DNA of 64,000 nt from Chitinispirillales bacterium ANBcel5 (GCA_029688955.1 JARUKZ010000003.1:62001-126000); one strand, 5' to 3'; positions 27,908 through 36,486 are shown, counted from the first letter of the stretch. Notes: generated by a model not told the origin, from the letters alone. Program-made: numbers and translations.

Positions 27908-28390
27908 AAGTGATCCTCTCTTCTTGTAGTTTTATCGCTACTCTCTTTAGCGCACCCAAAAGCAATCGTTACACTGTTTGAGCATAGTCTCTATAAACAG
28001 ATTGTATCCTAAAGTACTCAGATCGGGAAGATGGTTGCTATACCACCGTTTCTATTAATATAGGTAAAGGTAACACATGGTGTAAATATCGATTTTCTAT
28101 ACTTTTCCTGAGTTTAGCTGCTGTCCAACGTGGGTCTTTATCAGGTAAAACACGTCTGTTTTTGAATCATGTATGTGCATTTTATAGTCAATAGTTTGGC
28201 GGAAAGCGCCTTCCTGGCGCTTAAAGAGATGTAAGCTGATAAATTTTCAAAAATAAGTGATAATTCTTTTCAGAAAAAAAAGAACATTGAATTGAATAAA
28301 GAATACCGATAAGAAAAACTTTTGAAGAGAATAGATTATAAGAAAAACTTACAATAAGAGTAGTATGTTGTTAAGAATATTTTGATGAGG
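27908..28390. other. Intergenic region upstream of the aminotransferase
   Basis: AT-rich DNA that probably holds the aminotransferase promoter at its left end. No ORF or clear repeat until the family A copy begins at about 28391. Confidence 0.35.
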
Positions 28391-28656
28391 TATAAAAGTC
28401 TAAATTGATTGGTAAGGAAAGAAGATAACACAGGTGCGAACGGAAGTGAGCACCTCGAGAAAACGTTAGGGATATAAATCCGCCCCGATCAGCGGCTCGT
28501 GAGTGTTTTCGCCGGTCTTTTTTTCCGGGGCCATCGAGTCCTCGAGTTTATGGCCCCTCCCCGGCGAAATCACGAACAGAGGAGCCGATGCGGGGCTCTT
28601 AGGGCGTTCTTTGCCTACTTTCTTTGGCCCTGGAAAGAAAGTAGGTCGCCGATGGC
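28391..28656 (+). repeat. Dispersed structured repeat, family A copy 3
   Basis: The shortest copy, about 266 bp. Stem-loop 28507-28569: TTTCGCCGG/CCGGCGAAA outside, GGGGCCAT (28527-28534)/ATGGCCCC (28550-28557) inside, with a CGAGTCCTCGAGTTT loop. Then TGCGGGGCTCTTAGGGCGTT and the terminal CTTTCTTT-GGCCCTGG-AAAGAAAG hairpin. Compared with copy 2, the segment containing ATGCAACCCC...GACGGGATGG is deleted. Confidence 0.85.
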
Positions 28657-28977
28657 AGTTTAAGAGTAAAGTGAATACAATAATGAAAAGAACTATTAAT
28701 GAATATAAAAAAAAGAAGTAATAGAGAGCCGTCCATGGCAGGAGCCAAACTACAGCCTATAACACAGGCATGCAAAATTGTGGCAGACCGCAACTTCTGC
28801 ATGCCTGGGAACGTTTGCATTATTTCAAAACCCGAACCGACCTTTTCATTTACTATGCAGCCCGGATCTTTGTTTTAACGCCCATTCTGGTTTAAGTGAG
28901 GACAGTTAGAAATGGGAATGTTGGCACCTGAGCGCCGTGATACTAATCAAACGCAAAGCAATTGAGATATCCCGGGC
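28657..28977. other. Intergenic spacer
   Basis: No gene or structured element was recognised between the family A copy and the degenerate family B copy. Confidence 0.3.
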
Positions 28978-29130
28978 GCCTGCCGCGGACGGCACCGGTT
29001 CTACCCATTCTGGCACAATGTCCTCCAGGCTCGTCGTACCTCCTCGGTGTCTCGTTTGTAGCGCTTCGAGGACTCCGCTTTTTGAGGGCACTGGTACTTA
29101 AGAAAGTGCCACCTTCCGTCCCCCCTGGCG
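28978..29130 (-). repeat. Diverged, inverted copy of family B repeat
   Basis: The stretch GGCACC...CTACCCATTC.GGCACAATG, then CTCCAGGCTCGTCGTACC and TCCTCGG, matches the reverse complement of the 354-bp repeat at 30470-31371. The rest has drifted, ending near CACCTTCCGTCC. Confidence 0.65.
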
Positions 29131-29144
29131 CGTTTTACCCGTGC

Positions 29145-29510
29145 ATCATTTCCCTTCCCCTTCCGTGTGTTCCGTGCCTTCCGTGGTTAAAAATCCTAAG
29201 ATTAACAACCACAGAAAACACGGAAGGCACGGAAATAAGAAAAAACAAAATTCAGAGGTCTGAAGTCAGCACTGAGCCAGAAACTAACCTCTTATCTCCC
29301 TTCCCCTTTCGTGTGTTCCGTGCCTTCAGTGGTTAAAAATCCTAAGAATTACAACCACGGAAAACACGGAATGCACAGAAATGAGATAAAAAAAATTTCA
29401 GTGGTCTGAAGTCAGCACTGAGCCAGAAACTAACCTCTTATCTCCCTTCCCCTTCCGTGTGTTCTGTGCTTTCCGTGGTTAAAATCCTAAGAATTACAAC
29501 CACTGAAAAC
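29145..29510. repeat. 146-bp tandem repeat with internal hairpin (about 2.5 copies)
   Basis: GTGTGT of the unit recurs at 29165, 29311 and 29457, an exact 146-bp period. Each unit contains TTCCGTGCCTTCCGTGGTT and, about 20 bp on, its complement AACCAC..AAACACGGAAGGCACGGAA, so each can fold into a long hairpin. Between hairpins lies GTCAGCACTGAGCCAGAAAC. Substitutions in arms (for example TTCAGTGG against CCACGG) show partial decay. Confidence 0.85.
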
Positions 29511-29745
29511 AGTAGACAACACACAGATTGCCTTACTTAACGCTTTTTAGTATTATTGTAGAAAAAGCCGCCCATATCTAAAAAGTCTTACACTAAGATG
29601 GGCACCTGAATAGTAAAAAAATGAGCTATCATGAATTGTAATCTTTTAGAGGATAAAACCGTAATTAACCAGGAAGTTATTATCGTATGGTTCTTTCGTT
29701 CTAGTACAAGCAGAAGTGAGATTACCCGCTATAGGGGGGAGAGAA

Positions 29746-30003
29746 TTGCCAGTAATTAGCAGATTTTTTGGAATCATTGTGTATATGTACTGGAGAGACC
29801 ATTCACCACCTCACTTTCATGCAAAATATGGTGGTCAGGAAGTTATTGTTGATATAATCACAGGTGATGTCAAAGGGACTCTTTCAAAAACAGCCATAGC
29901 ACTGATACAGGAGTGGCGGGTCAAACATATTCAGGATTTACTTGAAGACTGGAACCTCGCTGAACAGAAAAAACAAATGCGTGAGATACCACCACTGGAG
30001 TAG
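29746..30003 (+). CDS. DUF4160 protein (putative toxin-antitoxin partner)
   Basis: A small soluble protein of 85 residues from the TTG at 29746: PVISRFFGIIVYMYWRDHSPPHFHAKYGGQEV. That is the DUF4160 signature, with the conserved HxPPHFHAxYG. TTG 29746 is preferred over GTG 29716 because the conserved N-terminus begins there and GGGGGGAGAG lies just upstream; the extra ten residues from 29716 match nothing. DUF4160 genes are very often followed by DUF2442, as here (3-bp gap), and the pair is widely suspected to be a toxin-antitoxin or regulatory module; activity is not established. It sits inside a repeat-rich intergenic stretch, as accessory modules often do. Confidence 0.85.
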   Translation: MPVISRFFGIIVYMYWRDHSPPHFHAKYGGQEVIVDIITGDVKGTLSKTAIALIQEWRVKHIQDLLEDWNLAEQKKQMREIPPLE

Positions 30004-30006
30004 ACA

Positions 30007-30267
30007 ATGTTTTTACATATTACCAAAGCAGAGTACCTGGCGGAGTATAAAATAAAGGTAAGTTTTAATAACGGTCATAGTGGAATTGTTGATCTGAAGC
30101 ACCATCTAAATGGTGACATGTTTGAGCCGCTAAAGGAGATTGAACAATTTAAGAATTTCAGGGTGGATCCTGAGATTGAAACCATCGTCTGGGAGAATGG
30201 AGCTGATCTTGCCCCCGAGTTCTTGTTTGAGATTTGTGATTTATTAGCTGTGAGAGATGAGCTTTGA
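30007..30267 (+). CDS. DUF2442 protein (partner of DUF4160)
   Basis: An 86-residue DUF2442 protein. ITKAEYLAEYKIKVSFNNGHSGIVDLKHHL is the beta-rich core (KV.F..G..G.VDL), followed by FEPLKEIEQFKNFRVDPEIETIVWENGADLAPEFLFE, the conserved WENGADLAPE(F/T)L motif. It starts 3 bp after the DUF4160 stop codon, so the two are co-translated. The pair is commonly listed as a putative toxin-antitoxin module, but which member would be toxic is uncertain. Confidence 0.88.
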   Translation: MFLHITKAEYLAEYKIKVSFNNGHSGIVDLKHHLNGDMFEPLKEIEQFKNFRVDPEIETIVWENGADLAPEFLFEICDLLAVRDEL

Positions 30268-30469
30268 GCAGGAAAAAAGAGTTTCATCTCATGCATAATC
30301 CAATTCTTAGCTCTTTTTGTTTTTCTCATTCCCCTACTCTTTAAACAACAAGTAACACCATTTCCAACCGACCCTCTAACTCTTATACCAGCAGTTTGTT
30401 TTCCTCGCCCGTGGGGACGACATATCTGAAGAAAAAACACTGCGTATTACAACCAAACACCTAAATATT
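30268..30469. other. Spacer before the tandem repeat
   Basis: No gene was recognised. It leads directly into the 354-bp tandem repeat. Confidence 0.3.
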
Positions 30470-31371
30470 CCACCAAACCCCTCACGCTTGCGCGGCAGGC
30501 AGGACGGAAGGTGAGGGGTAAACGGCAGTGAGCCCCGAAGACAAAGCGAGGACGGCGCGGTCTTCCGCGACTACGAGCTTTGGCCGAGGAGGTACGACGA
30601 GCCTGGAGAACATTGTGCCCGAATGGGTAGTGCCGACCCGAGTCTGCGAGGGTGCCGCCCAAAAAAATAATTACCAATTCCTAATTACTAGTGACTAATT
30701 ACAGGAAAAAGGAATTGTGCCCTGATTAGAGTTGAGTTATTAGCAGGAAAAAAGCATACCTCAGCACTCTTTATTCTTTATCATTTCCCTAATACTCTTG
30801 AGACAAAAAAGGTAACATTTGTTCCACCAAACCCCTCACGCTTACGCGGCAGGCAGGACGGAAGGTGAGGGGTAAACGGCAGTGAGCCCCGAAGACAAAG
30901 CGAGGACGGCGCGGTCTTCCGCGACTACGAGCTTTGGCCGAGGAGTAACGACGAGCCTGGAGAACATTGTGCCCGAATGGGTAGTGCCGACCCGAGTCTT
31001 CGAGGGTGCCGCCCAAAAAAATAATTACCAATTCCTAATTACTAGTGACTAATTACAGGAAAAAGGAATTGTGTCCTGATTAGAGTTGAGCTATTAGCAG
31101 GAAAAAAGCATACCTCAGCACTCTTTATTCTTTATCATTTCCCTAATACTCTTGAGACAAAAAAGGTAACATTTGTTCCACCAAACCCCTCACACTTACG
31201 CGGCAGGCAGGACGGAAGGTGAGGGGTGAACGGCAGTGAGCCCCGAAGACAAAGCGAGGACGGCGCGGTCTTCCGCGACTACGAGCTTTGGCCGAGGAGG
31301 TACGACGAGCCTGGAGAACATTGTGCCCGAATGGGTAGTGCCGACCCGAGTCTGCGAGGGTGCCGCCCAAA
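30470..31371 (+). repeat. 354-bp tandem repeat, about 2.5 copies (family B)
   Basis: CCACCAAACCCCTCAC starts at 30470, 30824 and 31178, an exact 354-bp period; the third copy stops after about 194 bp. Copies are nearly identical, so the duplication is recent. Each unit has ACCCCTCAC pairing with GTGAGGGGT about 30 bp apart, then GGGTAAACGGCAGTGAGCCC, GAAGACAAAGCGAGGACGG, TTTGGCCGAGGAG and CGACGAGCCTGGAGAACATT, and an AT-rich half. Minus-strand open frames inside (such as those at 30447-30677, 30789-31031, 31143-31472) are by-products. The GAACGGCAGTGAGCCC motif is shared with family A. Confidence 0.92.
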
Positions 31372-31521
31372 TCAATACCTATTAAGCCGCTGCAGTTTAA
31401 ATCACCGTAAGCAAAAACAAATAATTTGGCGATGAAAATGGAACTGCATATTTTAAAACAAGAGTAGTACAATGATTATGTACAATGCTGTATTTACCAC
31501 CTTTTTTACCAGGGAGCAGAA

Positions 31522-32856
31522 ATGTTTAAGTACCTGCTGATTCTTACTTTAATGATCTCGTGTGCAACCAGATATGAAATAGTAGAAGAAAAACGGACAC
31601 CGGAATCGGTAACCATTGATGGCAGAAGTGTGATCAATACGCTTTCTGATTATTTTTTCGGACACAACTATTGGATGTGGGCTCCTACCTGGGGCAATCA
31701 GATCATGGGAACCGAATCCCTTATCTCAGACCTAAACCTCTCGCTGCTTCGTTTTGGCGGGATTCAGGTTGATTTGGGGCATCCCGACTCGGTGACAGAA
31801 GCAAGGATTGCTCAGTACATAGAGTACTGCGAGGCTGTTGGTGCCAAACCCGTTATTCAGATGCAAATCGCGCGATATACCACCACTGAAGAGCGGGTGG
31901 AGAATGCTGTTAAGATGTTTAACTATTTCAGAACATTATACCCTGTCAGGTATGTTGCTATAGGAAACGAACCCGACCTCTATTTCGACAATCTGGCAAC
32001 CAACCCCGAATACAACGCGCAGTATTTAAGAGATTATACCATAGATGATTACATCAGGGATTTTAACGCCGTTGCTTCAGAGCTAAAGAGTATCGACCCG
32101 GACATAAAGATTATAGGACTTGACCTTTCACACCGGTACGATCAGTGGATACCTCCCTTTGTAGCAGAGTGCCGCGACAATGTGGATATAATTTCTGTTC
32201 ACTATTATCCGTTCCACGCTGCACAATGTACCTACAATGTCGTACATGACCATGCACCCGCAATAAATACTTTTTACTCCGACATTCGTACTCTTATAGA
32301 CCAAAACGCGGGGGACAGGGAAATCCCTTTAATGATAGGAGAAACAAACATCTCCTGGGATGGGGATCCGGCCAATTCCACAAGGGATGCTTCACCGGGA
32401 ACATTTAACGCGGCGCTGTGGTTTGCGGACTATGTGGGGGTTTCGAGTGCCCAGGACAATTTGCTTTCGATAATGCCCTGGAGTATAAGTGAGGGCTGGA
32501 CCCTTGGCTTCATTGATGCCTCCAGGAGGGTTAAACCGGTTTATTATGTGTATAAAATGTTCTCAAACCACACAAAAGAACATCTGATCCACAGTGAAAA
32601 TGTTAATCAGTATTTAAGAGTATATGCTTTTAAGGATGACCTGGGTGGTGTGTCTGTATTTCTGATCAACTGGGACAGAAATGCCTCATATGACCTTGAT
32701 TTATCCTTCACCGATGTCCTTGATGATTCATCTGTAACTCACGTTGTCCCCCCTCACTCTGTCTCTGTCATCAACCTCTCTTCCGGTTTAGAACACACGG
32801 AAATAATTGAGTACAGGTCTGATAACAAAGAGGATGGACCGGTTTTAAATCCATAA
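31522..32856 (+). CDS. Lipoprotein glycoside hydrolase, clan GH-A-like
   Basis: A 444-residue exported lipoprotein. The signal MFKYLLILTLMISCATR has a lipobox cysteine (LMISC). A (beta/alpha)8 catalytic domain follows, with the clan GH-A acid/base motif AIGNEPDLYF (Glu150 in N-E-P) and a likely nucleophile in LMIGETNISW (Glu274). HYYPFHAAQ lies between, and a small C-terminal beta domain (YAFKDDLGGVSVFLINWDRNASYDLDLSF) completes it, as in GH39/GH79/GH30-type enzymes. It probably acts on plant or microbial glycan at the outer membrane. The exact family and substrate are not certain; GH44 or GH39 are alternatives. Transcription ends at a clear hairpin 12 bp after the stop codon. It lies just downstream of the tandem repeat. 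Confidence 0.78.
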   Translation: MFKYLLILTLMISCATRYEIVEEKRTPESVTIDGRSVINTLSDYFFGHNYWMWAPTWGNQIMGTESLISDLNLSLLRFGGIQVDLGHPDSVTEARIAQYIEYCEAVGAKPVIQMQIARYTTTEERVENAVKMFNYFRTLYPVRYVAIGNEPDLYFDNLATNPEYNAQYLRDYTIDDYIRDFNAVASELKSIDPDIKIIGLDLSHRYDQWIPPFVAECRDNVDIISVHYYPFHAAQCTYNVVHDHAPAINTFYSDIRTLIDQNAGDREIPLMIGETNISWDGDPANSTRDASPGTFNAALWFADYVGVSSAQDNLLSIMPWSISEGWTLGFIDASRRVKPVYYVYKMFSNHTKEHLIHSENVNQYLRVYAFKDDLGGVSVFLINWDRNASYDLDLSFTDVLDDSSVTHVVPPHSVSVINLSSGLEHTEIIEYRSDNKEDGPVLNP

Positions 32857-32867
32857 TCTAATACTAA

Positions 32868-32897
32868 GCAGGTGGCATCTTGTCACCTGCCCTTTTT
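32868..32897 (+). terminator. Intrinsic terminator
   Basis: GCAGGTG (32868-32874) pairs with CACCTGC (32884-32890) over a 9-nt loop, followed by CCTTTTT. Confidence 0.85.
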
Positions 32898-33033
32898 ATG
32901 GTATAATCGATTGCTGCCTTCCGTACACTGTTTTACACAGTACCGCAAAAAAGCGTCGACGGCTTCCCGGGGTCTGGTCTTAGCTTATGAGCCGGGGAAA
33001 GCAGGCCCCCCCCCGGATAAGACCACTAACAGC

Positions 33034-33225
33034 TTATGTTTGAACGGTGATAACCTGAACCGGGCAGGTCATGGAAGCGTGACGGCACTTCTTCTGCAGC
33101 TCTGCGGCGACCGAATCTGTTTTGATAACAGCCATTTTGCTGTCATTCATCTCAAAAACTTCCGGGCAGATCCTGACACACAGCTCGCACCCGATACAGC
33201 CTTCACTGTCGATTGTGACTTTCAT
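33034..33225 (-). CDS. Small [4Fe-4S] ferredoxin
   Basis: A 63-residue electron carrier of the Thermotoga/Desulfovibrio type. MKVTIDSEGCIGCELCVRICPEVFEM holds C-x2-C-x2-C-x3-CP for one [4Fe-4S] cluster, and a further CRHAS..TCP near the end supplies the remote cysteine and a possible disulfide. ATG 33225 has AAAGGA upstream; a longer frame from 33321 is poorly supported. It lies 149 bp downstream of, and in the same direction as, the hemerythrin gene, and may be read through from it. A role in electron supply to that system is plausible only from position. Confidence 0.88.
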   Translation of the reverse strand: MKVTIDSEGCIGCELCVRICPEVFEMNDSKMAVIKTDSVAAELQKKCRHASMTCPVQVITVQT

Positions 33226-33373
33226 GTTGTTTCCTTTTCTGAGGAAAAAGTGTGCTTTTAAAAATATATACAGAGGCCTTGACTCATGCCCTGCCTGTGT
33301 GACTGGCAGGGACATAGTCAAGGCTGTATTTCAAGTATACGTTTGGCCACTTTGTATTTTCGTTGACCCTTTT

Positions 33374-34603
33374 TTAGTTGTGGCCGATTTTGACCACCCA
33401 GTCTTCAGGCCCCTGCAGCTCATACTCCCAACTGAACTGACCACCGTGTTCGGCCTGAAACTGATAGTAAAGCGGCTTGGGGTCATGATCATTGGTAATT
33501 CGCAGTACCCCACCCGAAGGTAAAGCTCCCCACTGCTCAAAAATCAGATCATGCCGTTCTCTGGGGGGAAGAGGACGAAGATCAAGGTCCTGAAAGGGGA
33601 CCTGATCCTGAGGCTTAAAGCAACAGTAGCCTATCTTATCACAAGCCTCTTTGACCTCTTTCCAGTCCTGTTCAGTGAACATCTGAAGAGCGATTTGGTA
33701 GAGTATGTTATCTTCTTTAAAGATGTGGTTTTCAAGTTCCCGCGTGATAAATTCACCATGATCCAAAACCTCCTTTTTAAACTCGCTAAACGGCGTTCCC
33801 TGACCCTTGCAAACGAGACCGAACAAAGCCCGTTTTCGGGCGCGAAACTCAACATGTTCTTCTTCCATTATATGTGGAGGCTCGGTAATATTGTACTGAT
33901 GCAGTTTGGGGAAAAGCGCCTCTTCTTCCCGCTGGTGATGCAACTCCGCTTCAACCAAAAGATGTGATGCCTCTTTGAGCTCATCAAAGTCATTCCCCAT
34001 CTCATCAAAACTGTTAGCTGTTTCGAGCCGCCCGACAATCTCCTTTATCTTGTGAAGACCGCTTACAATTAACCTGTGCTCTTCCATCAAAGTATGAACA
34101 GGGTGAGGAGCACTAACTTCAATCTGTTTTTCCACCAGAGCATCCCGCATCGCTTCCAGGTGTATATCACAGAGACTCTCACGTATCTCCTGGTGAGAAA
34201 CACCTTCCTGAATCAGCTCCTGTTCCAGCATGCCCAGCGTCATGGCATCGACACTGTTGAGCAGTTTCTTTGCACGCTGTTTTGTCTCTTCTGTTACATT
34301 ATCTGATCGCAGTTCACGCAGTAGTGATTTAAGTGTCTCCCTGGTCATTGTTTCGTTCTCCTTGTGCTGGGTTTCGCCTTGCTTTGTGATCTCAAGAATC
34401 CATTCTTCGGGGCCTTTCTTATCCTTTCTTACACCGATCCCCGGTGTGGTGGTAAGCATGTATAACAGCGGTTCCGGGTCAAAATCAAAGACTACTCTTA
34501 GTTGGTCGCCTTTGCCAAGAGCATTTAGCATAGGGAAAAGCTTCTGTTGCTTTTCTTCATGTGAGAGTCCTCTTGCATCAAGTTTATGTAATTTTGGCAT
34601 CAT
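33374..34603 (-). CDS. DUF2249-DUF438-hemerythrin-DUF2249 protein
   Basis: A 409-residue cytoplasmic protein. Domains in order: DUF2249 (about 5-70: LDARGLSHEEKQQKLFPMLNAL, EEWILEITK), DUF438 (about 88-165: LLRELRSDNVTEETKQRAKKLL), a hemerythrin four-helix bundle (about 165-310), and a second DUF2249 (about 340-409: LDLRPLPPRERHDLIFEQWGAL). The bundle carries the diiron ligands: HPVHTLMEEHRLI, HHQREEEALFPKL, HIMEEEHVEF, HGEFITRELENHIFKED. Hemerythrin-like proteins bind O2, NO or peroxide, or repair Fe-S clusters. The gene overlaps the preceding FmdE-like gene by 20 bp and lies in a Rrf2-controlled cluster, which suggests a nitric-oxide or oxidative stress role. Confidence 0.9.
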   Translation of the reverse strand: MMPKLHKLDARGLSHEEKQQKLFPMLNALGKGDQLRVVFDFDPEPLLYMLTTTPGIGVRKDKKGPEEWILEITKQGETQHKENETMTRETLKSLLRELRSDNVTEETKQRAKKLLNSVDAMTLGMLEQELIQEGVSHQEIRESLCDIHLEAMRDALVEKQIEVSAPHPVHTLMEEHRLIVSGLHKIKEIVGRLETANSFDEMGNDFDELKEASHLLVEAELHHQREEEALFPKLHQYNITEPPHIMEEEHVEFRARKRALFGLVCKGQGTPFSEFKKEVLDHGEFITRELENHIFKEDNILYQIALQMFTEQDWKEVKEACDKIGYCCFKPQDQVPFQDLDLRPLPPRERHDLIFEQWGALPSGGVLRITNDHDPKPLYYQFQAEHGGQFSWEYELQGPEDWVVKIGHN

Positions 34604-35264
34604 ATACCTCTTTCGTTTTTATGTTAAGCCACAAGGGTCTGTCCTTTTCTTCTGATACAATCTTTTGGATCTGTTCCATCCATAAGTTTTTGAATTCCGT
34701 TCGCTCGTTGGCTCCTGCGATTTCCCAAATGTTGGGAGTTAACAGATCTGCAAGGCGACGAGCTTTATCAGGAGCATGTGATGGCAGTGCCTGGGGGTTT
34801 AAACTCACCATACATTGCGCTTTGGTGTCATTTCGCCTTACGGTAAACTGCACATGGTCCTTATCCATTTGTTTGCCATATCGCAGGAGATTGTTTCGTC
34901 TATGCAACCCGCCCATCCCCTTAAATCCGGTTTCAGGACACGCGCCGGTAATAAGGCTAAAAACCTGTGCCATAACACCATAAGAGCCATCATCCTTTTC
35001 ACCATGCACAATGACCGACATATCCCCTCGTTGACCTATTCCATCGGGAAACAAAGCTTTTACAACGTATTTGCAGGCTACATAGGTCATGGAAATGGTA
35101 GGGCAAGCGTGTCCCGCGGCCTTAATAACATCGGTGAAACTGTATTCTATTATGTCATTTTCACCCTTAAAAGCCCCAAAGAGCGTAGCCAGTGGATCAC
35201 GCATCCGTATTGGTTCAACTGCTGCAAAAAAATCGCGGTATTCTGAAGTAGTGGTATGTTCCAT
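34584..35264 (-). CDS. FmdE-like protein
   Basis: A soluble protein of 226 residues. The central motif KAAGHACPTISMTYVACKYVVKAL is the G-H-x-C-P core of the FmdE family, where His and Cys bind a metal. Later it has VMAQVFSLITGACPETGFKG. FmdE was named for a gene by formylmethanofuran dehydrogenase, but bacterial members have no known methanofuran role. It lies between a Rrf2 regulator gene and the hemerythrin gene and overlaps the latter by 20 bp, so they are probably co-translated. In that setting it may handle a metal or a thiol in redox or NO stress; this is an inference. There are no membrane segments or signal peptide. Confidence 0.72.
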   Translation of the reverse strand: MEHTTTSEYRDFFAAVEPIRMRDPLATLFGAFKGENDIIEYSFTDVIKAAGHACPTISMTYVACKYVVKALFPDGIGQRGDMSVIVHGEKDDGSYGVMAQVFSLITGACPETGFKGMGGLHRRNNLLRYGKQMDKDHVQFTVRRNDTKAQCMVSLNPQALPSHAPDKARRLADLLTPNIWEIAGANERTEFKNLWMEQIQKIVSEEKDRPLWLNIKTKEVYDAKIT

Positions 35265-35333
35265 TATTACTTTTCCTCTTAGATCGATGACATCTTTTTA
35301 CTGGTGCTATCTGACCCTTTGCTTCCATTATCC

Positions 35334-35756
35334 TCACGCGAGACAAGCTTCGCTCATGTTGGCAAATGCATCAAGTTTGGTGTTTCTCATCACCTCTTCC
35401 ATCTGCTGGTTGTGCTCCTTAAAGGCACATCCCAGAGCACATAAACCGTGTGTACACGAGGCAATCTTAAAGGGACACCCCTCATCCGATGCGCCTCCTT
35501 CGATGGCGACCCATATATCCAAAAGGGAGATAGAATCGGCGGGTTTTTTAAGAACAATGCCACCTGAAGGACCGCGCTCGCCTTTGACGATGCCACTGCG
35601 GGCCAGCGTTTGCACGACCTTTGCCAAATGAGCTTCGGAAACATTGCAAAGAGAGGCAATTTTTCCTATAGACATCTTCCGTGGATGATTGCGCGCCACC
35701 ATAGCCATTGCATGCATACCAATGGTGAAAGCGGTTGTTGTTCTGATCAGGTGCAT
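35334..35756 (-). CDS. Rrf2-family transcriptional regulator
   Basis: A 140-residue Rrf2 regulator. The N-terminal winged helix has SIGKIASLCNVSEAHLAKVVQTLARSGIVKGERGPSGGIVL, matching the family. The cluster-binding loop EGCPFKIASCTHGLCALGCAFKE has four cysteines; NsrR and IscR use three in C-x(5-6)-C-x(5-7)-C, so a Fe-S cluster is very likely. It is the first gene of the cluster (69 bp before the FmdE-like gene, same direction) and probably senses NO, O2 or cluster status and controls the downstream genes. NsrR-like is the nearest guess; the extra cysteine is notable. Confidence 0.92.
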   Translation of the reverse strand: MHLIRTTTAFTIGMHAMAMVARNHPRKMSIGKIASLCNVSEAHLAKVVQTLARSGIVKGERGPSGGIVLKKPADSISLLDIWVAIEGGASDEGCPFKIASCTHGLCALGCAFKEHNQQMEEVMRNTKLDAFANMSEACLA

Positions 35757-36396
35757 TTTTAGTTCCAGTCCTCAGGTTAAATCATATTTAGGTATTGGTA
35801 TACCTTAATACGGTATTTGCGCCGCATTATTTCATTTATGCTCATTTTTTGATGAAATATGGGGTTTTTTCACGATAAGGGTCTATTACGGCATGGGGCA
35901 GGGCTATAAGAGGGAGTATTATCGATCCGTACACCGGAGCAATTGCCAAAAAAAATAATGCTTCAGACTGGGTAGAAAAGATCAGTAACTTGATCATTTT
36001 GATGCACACAGAACCCGAAAAGTTCATGGAAATGAAACAATTCACCAGAAATCACATAATGATGTCCTAAACTGGAATGAAGTATTGGATACTATAATGA
36101 ATGACAAAAGAGCACCAGTTATTCCACTGCCTTCCAAAACCGCAAACCCAAAACTTTCTGCAGAACTTTAAGTTATTCCTGCCTGCCTAAGTAACCCTTC
36201 TGTCTAAAATCCTACCCCACGACAGAGGGGTTTTTTTCAATAATGTGACACATTTTATCACTCATGTCCAAAGTAGGATACCCGTAGAAGTTAACATAGA
36301 TAATTGGTAATCATGCCAGTAGTAAACATCCGCTCCGGAAGTGAGCTATAAAATGAACGACAAAATAGATCTCGCTTTCTTTAATTAGTAATTAGT
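35757..36396. other. Intergenic region with terminator and very short ORF
   Basis: It contains the Rrf2 promoter at its left end. Further on is a possible 24-codon ORF (ATG 36097 to TAA 36171, MNDKRAPVIPLPSKT...) with weak start signals. A clear terminator follows (ACCCC 36214-36218, GGGGT 36227-36231, then T6). The ORF-terminator arrangement could be a short peptide gene or chance. Confidence 0.4.
36214..36237 (+). terminator. Intrinsic terminator
   Basis: ACCCC-ACGACAGA-GGGGT followed by a run of T. It has no annotated gene directly before it other than a possible 24-codon ORF. Confidence 0.65.
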
Positions 36397-36486
36397 GGCT
36401 CAGAGTGGAGCTACGACTAAAGCGTCTTTCCGCCTTGGAAAAGTATTATAGAGACGCACAGGCTATACACTCTGAGCGCCTTTTTT
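36397..36486 (+). ncRNA. Candidate structured RNA or leader with terminator
   Basis: GGCTCAGAGTG (36397-36407) pairs with CACTCTGAG-C-GCC (36468-36480), and T6 follows directly. Inside, GCGTCT (36422-36427) pairs with AGACGC (36452-36457), giving a two-stem nested fold. This is a large, well-closed element ending in a terminator 102 bp before ATG 36588. It could be a small RNA, or a leader attenuator for the next gene. I match it to no known riboswitch. Confidence 0.5.

Noticed and set aside
30447-31472. Minus-strand ORFs starting MVIIFLGGTL and similar within family B
   Set aside because: They coincide exactly with the 354-bp repeat and resemble no protein; they are translation of repeat DNA.
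36097-36171. 24-codon ORF before a terminator
   Set aside because: Weak start signals and no homology; kept only as a note in the intergenic entry.
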